Position numbers and translations under genes: made by a program. A stretch of 64,000 nt of DNA from Parietichytrium sp. I65-24A (taxonomy: Eukaryota > Sar > Bigyra > Thraustochytrida > Thraustochytriidae), in NCBI GenBank assembly GCA_012862575.1, contig BLSF01000040.1, forward strand, positions 248,001-312,000, written 5' to 3'. Shown here piece after piece: positions 59,443-64,000 of the stretch (positions are counted from its first letter, which is position 1; each line of letters starts with the position of its first letter). The notes beneath the pieces are model-generated. The model ran no database searches, was not told the origin of the DNA, and was given only the letters and a program-made list of their open reading frames with translations.

Positions 59443-62400
59443 TTATTTTTGTTGACCAAGCTGTTGGAGCAACGCATTCACGAGCTGATGTTGGTGTTGC
59501 TGCATCCGGTATATCTGGATAAGAAAGTAGATCATGACCAGAAAGAGAAAAACTAGAGCAAGCAACAGCATTTTCACCGCAGCCAACAGCGAGTCCATCG
59601 ACTCAGAGCCGTTTTGTCCAGAAGCGGGGCGATCGATACCTGCAGAGACAGGGCGAGGCTTGACAGGTATCGCTTGAGGATCATGTTGTGAGCGGGCATC
59701 AGCTGGGGCTTGATCAGTTTTCAAAGGGCATTCTCGTTCAAGAAACACCAAGAGGTCCGGGAGCCACTTTTTGTTGAAGACGTTATTAATCTCTTTGGCG
59801 CTCCCGGACTTGATCATTCCCTTCATCATAGTACTTGACAAAAAGTCAACGGCGTGGGAAACGATCACTCTAGTTTGGCTATCAGTCTCTGCAATGAGAA
59901 CCATCCGTATAAGAGTCCTGAAAGACTTTCCAAACGGCACCTCCGGATTTGAGGAAACCTGCTCGATCTGATAGCCTCTGTTGGGAACAGCCTGGATGTA
60001 CGTATAAGTCAAATAGCACCGATTCTTGGGAACGGGGCCGTTTCGTGGCATCAAGTAATTCATTTTCCTGCTGCTGCCTTGAGCCGATCCGTTCGTCCAC
60101 TTCTCGGCCTCTATTTCTGTGATCTTGTCTCTTTCGAACTGAGTGTCCTGAAAACCATCCTCGTGAAACAGAATCTCATTTAGGCGCTCTACCGAGGCTG
60201 GGAGCACTTGGTCGAGAACCTTGTTTTCCAATAACGGCGGCATCTCGAAGTTTGCAAGAGGAGGTGAATCTTCTGAGGGGGACAGAGGATCGACGCCTTG
60301 CTGGTCCGAGTCGGCAACGGCCTCTTTTAAAAGTTCTCCCCACCCGCGCTCAAAGGCTTTTTTTACTTCCCGCAAATTCTGGCTCTTAATATACCTCTTA
60401 AGCATCGTATTTTCCAGAAAGTCGATTTCATGACTGATCTTGAGGAGACAGCTGCTGGTCGACTCGCCAACGAGCGCAAAGCGGAGACGTGTGTTGAAAG
60501 TCTTTCCGTACGGCACTTCAGGGTTGCTAATGGTTTGATCCACATGATACCCCTCACCAGGACAAGATTGCCGTATCAACCATGTGCTGAAAGCGTTGTT
60601 GGAGGGCACTGGTCCGTTGCGGGGCATCAGATAAGATATTTTGCGTTCGCTGTTGGCATTACTCTCATTTGTCCACTCCGAACGTGTCACCTTGGTGAAG
60701 CCGTCTTTCTCATAGGCTTTATCGTGAAACTTATCCTGCTGAAATAACACTTCAAAAACTCTGTCGACCGAAACCGCAAACGTTAGCTGTAGGATGAGGT
60801 TCTCGAGGGGATCGGGAACCTGAAACGAACGCGAGCCGGCCTCTCCATTCTCTGAGAGTGCTTCTGAGGTCCCATGCACACGGATGTCACTCGGCGGCTC
60901 AGGCGTCAGCGTCAGCGTAGAGGGCAGCGACTGCCCATCCGTGGCGGCTGTTTCGATGTCATCTTCCTCTTCATCGCAAGAGTCGTCATCGTTGGATGCC
61001 ATCCTTCTAAATGGTGATCCATTGGGTGAGGTGTTCCCGCTTCGTGTGCGCGAGAGCAAATCTTGCAGTGAGGTAAGACCACCCTGCTTGTCGTCCCGGT
61101 CATTGGCAAAGGAGCCGATCAACCTCTTGATTCCATCTTTGCCTTTCCGAGAGTAGTTGCGAAGCCTTCGCGCAGTCTTCGGAGAAGAGCTCTTTTCCTC
61201 ATTTCCTGACCAATCGCTAGATAGTTTTGAGATGGACATAAGGGATCGAAAGGAGGAGTTTTCCAGGTCCGCCTCGAGACGCTGCCTAGTCGCATCTGCT
61301 GAATAGCTTGAGCTGATAACTTGTTTAAGAGCATTTACCCACCGAACCCGCTCTTCTTGGCTGTCGGCATTGACAAGGCGGGGCTTTGACTCTCCACTCA
61401 AGTGGAGAAGGAAGCGGCCTGGAAAATCGACAGAAGCAACAGAGTCGTCCACCTTGCACTCCTTATCCAGAGGCTTGATGTTGATCTGATTAGACCGAAG
61501 CTTGCTCCAGTCGATGCTGGCAAGATCACTTGCGGAAGACAATGCAGCAAATTTGGAAGTAAAGTGAGCAACAAATGCGACTGTGATGTTTGCGGGGCGA
61601 TTTTTCGACTCCATGTCGAGACTGCTATCATCCGTAGAGAGCATGGCGCCAAGGATGCAGTAGCGTGATTTCCATAGCATTCCCGTGGAGCGTCCTCGTA
61701 GTCCGAGCCAGCCTTTACATTTAATCCAGTCGGGAAGCTTTGGTGGGATGGAGGCTTGTACTCCCTCTTCAGCTTGAATGGGAACACGTCGACGGAACCA
61801 ACGGCGATGTCGCACCAACCAGCGCGCGCTCGCCTTTCCGCGCTGTGCGCCTTTGGCTTGCTTCGAGTCCAGTGCATTGAATTGCGTCTCGTAGCGCCAC
61901 CCATCTGCGTCACATCTGGCATGCGCAAGGCCACTGGTGTCAATGATGAATGGCGTTTTGATCTCCCATCCATCCGGGACGGGGAGATTGATCACTTCCT
62001 CAAATGATTTTGCTATCGTGTTTCCCACGCGGTCGCTGAAAGGTTTTCTCTCCTGGGGGAACAGCGCCGCGTGGCTCCATCCGCGCACCAACGTTTTATC
62101 TTTAACACTTAAGAAGTTCCAGCGCTCATTTTCCCAAACTTCGTCCTCCTCCTCTCCTGGGGCGAGGGGAGTTACCCATCTTTGAGACTCAGATTTTGGC
62201 GTGGTTCTTCGCGTTTGCAAGAGGGAAACTGAGCAGCTTCGAGCCCTATTTGAACCATGTGCGTATCCCAGCTCGTCATCGTCATCCTTGCAATCCTCGA
62301 ATTCGTCGTCTGCTCCGCCGAGTTCGTCGTGGAGCTGGTCTTGGAAGCTCTGCATCCTCGGGAAGAAGCTTCCCATGTAATCGATGAAACTCTTGCTTGG

Positions 62401-63210
62401 TAGGATCTCTGTGCTGTGCGAGGAGGTTTCCAAAGCCTCAACTCTTTTAATATACCTGAATCTCGTCTGGAACGTTGCGATGCGGGACTCCACCAGCTTG
62501 CGGCGCTCTACAAGAGCGTTGTCGTATCTCTTCAAGTGAAACAGGAGGAGCGCAACCCAGCGCGCAGCGAGTTCCAAATCACCGTCTTGCAAGGGTTTGA
62601 GCCTCAAGATTCCGTGCCGCGGCTCTTTCTCCTTCTTGCGGCCACAGTCCACGTACCCGAGCTGAAAAAAATATCGCGTCGGCGCAGATGCTGCTGCCTT
62701 GGTCTTGGTTGCGCACGCTTCGATGGTCTGAATTTTGGGCAGCTCAATGACGAGATCAGCCGATTCCAGGCCTTCACGGGACTTTCCCACCGACTTGTAG
62801 AGCTCCAGGGTCTGCTTTTCGCGATTGTACACGCAGTATCTCCTCTGCCAGGCGTCATGCTCGAATCTCAGAATCGAGCTCGCCTGTTTAACTGCTTTCA
62901 TCAACGCCTTGGCCGAAGTATCCATTGCAAGCCACCCGGCAATGCGGCGTTCGCATGTCGTTTCCGTAGCGTCGATTCCAGGTTGCTTGCTGTCACCAGC
63001 TAGCGCCACGCTCTCCCCGGCGATGAAAACTCCCGACCCGGCCGCTTTCTCGCCATCATCCGCCAGCTTTGAATGCTGCAAGCATTCGCATCGCCCAAGT
63101 CCAAAGTGGTTCTCCTCGTCGTGCGCTCGAACGACCACGTCTTCCAGCAGCTCTTCCGCAAGTCTGTACACGCGCTCCTCCGCCCTGGCGTCGCGCTGCT
63201 CTTCCTCCAT
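59443..63210 (-). CDS. PH-DysF-PH-VASt-VASt membrane protein, probable sterol transfer protein
   Basis: 1255 residues from the first ATG (63210); the frame is open further upstream but only through a minisatellite without ATG. Domains with rough positions: PH-like (92-223: GWLAMDTS, RRYCVYNREKQTLELYKS, WVALLLFHL); dysferlin/peroxin DysF-like module (375-470: RGWSHAALFPQER, GWEIKTPFIID, DGWRYETQFNAL, WLVRHRRWFRRRVP); a second PH domain (495-625: KGWLGLRGRSTGMLWKSRYC, WVNALKQVI). Two VASt/StART-like domains follow: 798-965 with ISYLMPRNGPVPSNNAFSTW, and 995-1158 with MNYLMPRNGPVPKNRCYLTY. A single membrane helix lies near 1210-1232 (LALVFLFLVMIYFLI). VASt domains in yeast Lam/Ltc and animal GRAMD1/Aster proteins carry sterol between plasma membrane and ER. 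PH domains replace the usual GRAM domain, with the anchor probably in the ER. Confidence 0.88.
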   Translation of the reverse strand: MEEEQRDARAEERVYRLAEELLEDVVVRAHDEENHFGLGRCECLQHSKLADDGEKAAGSGVFIAGESVALAGDSKQPGIDATETTCERRIAGWLAMDTSAKALMKAVKQASSILRFEHDAWQRRYCVYNREKQTLELYKSVGKSREGLESADLVIELPKIQTIEACATKTKAAASAPTRYFFQLGYVDCGRKKEKEPRHGILRLKPLQDGDLELAARWVALLLFHLKRYDNALVERRKLVESRIATFQTRFRYIKRVEALETSSHSTEILPSKSFIDYMGSFFPRMQSFQDQLHDELGGADDEFEDCKDDDDELGYAHGSNRARSCSVSLLQTRRTTPKSESQRWVTPLAPGEEEDEVWENERWNFLSVKDKTLVRGWSHAALFPQERKPFSDRVGNTIAKSFEEVINLPVPDGWEIKTPFIIDTSGLAHARCDADGWRYETQFNALDSKQAKGAQRGKASARWLVRHRRWFRRRVPIQAEEGVQASIPPKLPDWIKCKGWLGLRGRSTGMLWKSRYCILGAMLSTDDSSLDMESKNRPANITVAFVAHFTSKFAALSSASDLASIDWSKLRSNQINIKPLDKECKVDDSVASVDFPGRFLLHLSGESKPRLVNADSQEERVRWVNALKQVISSSYSADATRQRLEADLENSSFRSLMSISKLSSDWSGNEEKSSSPKTARRLRNYSRKGKDGIKRLIGSFANDRDDKQGGLTSLQDLLSRTRSGNTSPNGSPFRRMASNDDDSCDEEEDDIETAATDGQSLPSTLTLTPEPPSDIRVHGTSEALSENGEAGSRSFQVPDPLENLILQLTFAVSVDRVFEVLFQQDKFHDKAYEKDGFTKVTRSEWTNESNANSERKISYLMPRNGPVPSNNAFSTWLIRQSCPGEGYHVDQTISNPEVPYGKTFNTRLRFALVGESTSSCLLKISHEIDFLENTMLKRYIKSQNLREVKKAFERGWGELLKEAVADSDQQGVDPLSPSEDSPPLANFEMPPLLENKVLDQVLPASVERLNEILFHEDGFQDTQFERDKITEIEAEKWTNGSAQGSSRKMNYLMPRNGPVPKNRCYLTYTYIQAVPNRGYQIEQVSSNPEVPFGKSFRTLIRMVLIAETDSQTRVIVSHAVDFLSSTMMKGMIKSGSAKEINNVFNKKWLPDLLVFLERECPLKTDQAPADARSQHDPQAIPVKPRPVSAGIDRPASGQNGSESMDSLLAAVKMLLLALVFLFLVMIYFLIQIYRMQQHQHQLVNALLQQLGQQK

Positions 63211-63701
63211 CCTCCTCTGATCGCAACTGCAATCGGCGGCCACCACCCAGCCCCTGTCCACGGCCCACTGGCCACTGACCCCCCTTGCCACTCTTGTCAC
63301 TCTTGTCACTCTTGTCACTCTTGTCACTCTTGTCACTCTTGTCACGCTTGTCACTCTTGTCACTCTTGTCACAAAGTCCCGTATCACGCTCGCACAGGTC
63401 TCACAGGTCTCACGCTCGGAACGTTCCACGCGGCCAACGCTGCTGGAAACTTTTGGCCCACTGTGGTTGAGCTGTGGTTGAGCTGTGGGGACTGTGGGGG
63501 CTGTGGGATTTGATTCTCAACTGTGGGATACTCGTTCGTTACCATGGCCGATATTGGTTTTATGGTTTAGTTAGCTATGAACTGCTGTGTTACATCCATG
63601 GAATACTGTTAGTAGGGTAGGGAAGCTCGTGTACTTTTCTTTCTTCGAAAGTGGGATGTTATGTCCAGTGGATAGGCCGTTAGTTAGAGGCAAGCCCGGA
63701 G
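63211..63701. other. Upstream region of the VASt gene
   Basis: Contains a 9-bp minisatellite that keeps an open reading frame on the gene's coding strand, and otherwise no feature. Confidence 0.5.
63288..63371. repeat. Minisatellite, 9-bp unit CACTCTTGT
   Basis: Nine to ten direct copies with one CACGCTTGT variant; in frame with the VASt gene it would encode repeated Arg-Val-Thr, but it lies upstream of the first ATG. Confidence 0.9.
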
Positions 63702-64000
63702 TTAGAGAGACGGATCAACGAGCTCTTCAGACAAGCACAAGTAGCGTGGCCAAGAGATATAAGGCGTGGTCATACCCCTGAAAAGGATTAGCCCACAGGG
63801 AACCAGTGCATTTGAGTGCAACTTTTTTGGCTCCTTTAAAGTGGTGCCATCAATTGACGCCTTGATGTGGTCGCATGCAGCGGTTTGACCACGATGCTTT
63901 AGTTCATCCTTGACGAAGTCAAAGGAGTGTTCAGCTTCGGGATCAAAACCTCCAAGTACATATTTCACCATAGGAACCAGGAGTGCATGGGGAATCTTCG
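63702..64000 (-). CDS. Possible partial gene at right edge
   Basis: The minus-strand frame enters from the right edge (KIPHALLVPMVKYVLGGFD) and stays open to a TAG at 63702, about 99 codons, with composition that looks coding for the first 75 (FDFVKDELKHRGQTAACDHI, then IDGTTLKEPKKL). No domain is recognised. It may be the 3' end of a gene that begins outside the window, an exon, or chance. Confidence 0.35.
   Translation of the reverse strand, partial: KIPHALLVPMVKYVLGGFDPEAEHSFDFVKDELKHRGQTAACDHIKASIDGTTLKEPKKLHSNALVPCGLILFRGMTTPYISWPRYLCLSEELVDPSL

Noticed and set aside
1-64000. Transposons, CRISPR arrays, rRNA genes
   Set aside because: No transposase, reverse transcriptase, terminal repeat pair, spacer array or rRNA-like stretch was seen; the repeats found are simple tandem ones.

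Overview
This is nuclear DNA from a single-celled eukaryote. It has spliceosomal introns with GTAAGT donors, a dynein heavy chain and an LC8-type light chain, an LSM14/Scd6 P-body protein, an ESCRT-associated Vta1/LIP5 protein, a mitochondrial HIBCH, a bHLH factor and a NADPH-oxidase-type flavocytochrome. Dynein parts imply a lineage that keeps flagella or dynein transport, so red algae and land plants are unlikely. Introns are few and short (84-153 bp), and one frame runs 17.8 kb without an intron. A stramenopile protist such as a labyrinthulomycete would fit, but no marker in the window proves it.

Layout, left to right: the amino-terminal ~730 residues of a NADPH oxidase (-, runs off the left edge); a DEP-C2-membrane protein (+, one intron); a nitroreductase (-); a small F-box protein (+); three tandem paralogues of an unrecognised multi-pass membrane family (-), with a frame-broken gene relic behind the third; an LRR protein (+); a PX-domain protein (-); HIBCH (+); the giant, catalytically degenerate dynein heavy chain (-, 27.9-45.6 kb); a small SAP-like coiled-coil protein and a longer coiled-coil protein (+); a bHLH regulator (-); LSM14 (+); LC8 dynein light chain (+, one intron); Vta1/LIP5 (-); a secreted, heavily N-glycosylated Ser/Thr/Pro-rich protein (+); and a PH-DysF-PH-VASt-VASt membrane protein predicted to move sterol at membrane contacts (-). 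A possible gene end lies at the right edge.

The layout is strikingly regular: genes meet tail to tail with about 50-450 bp between stops, while head-to-head gaps are 1-3 kb and hold most of the microsatellites. Coding-strand purine (GA) tracts sit just upstream of many start codons. Membrane traffic and contact-site proteins recur (C2/DEP, PX, Vta1, VASt), but nothing shows that neighbours are co-regulated.

The observations most worth following up are the dynein whose AAA1 Walker B glutamate is replaced, the tandem membrane family with an intron present in two copies and absent from the third, and the double-VASt DysF architecture.
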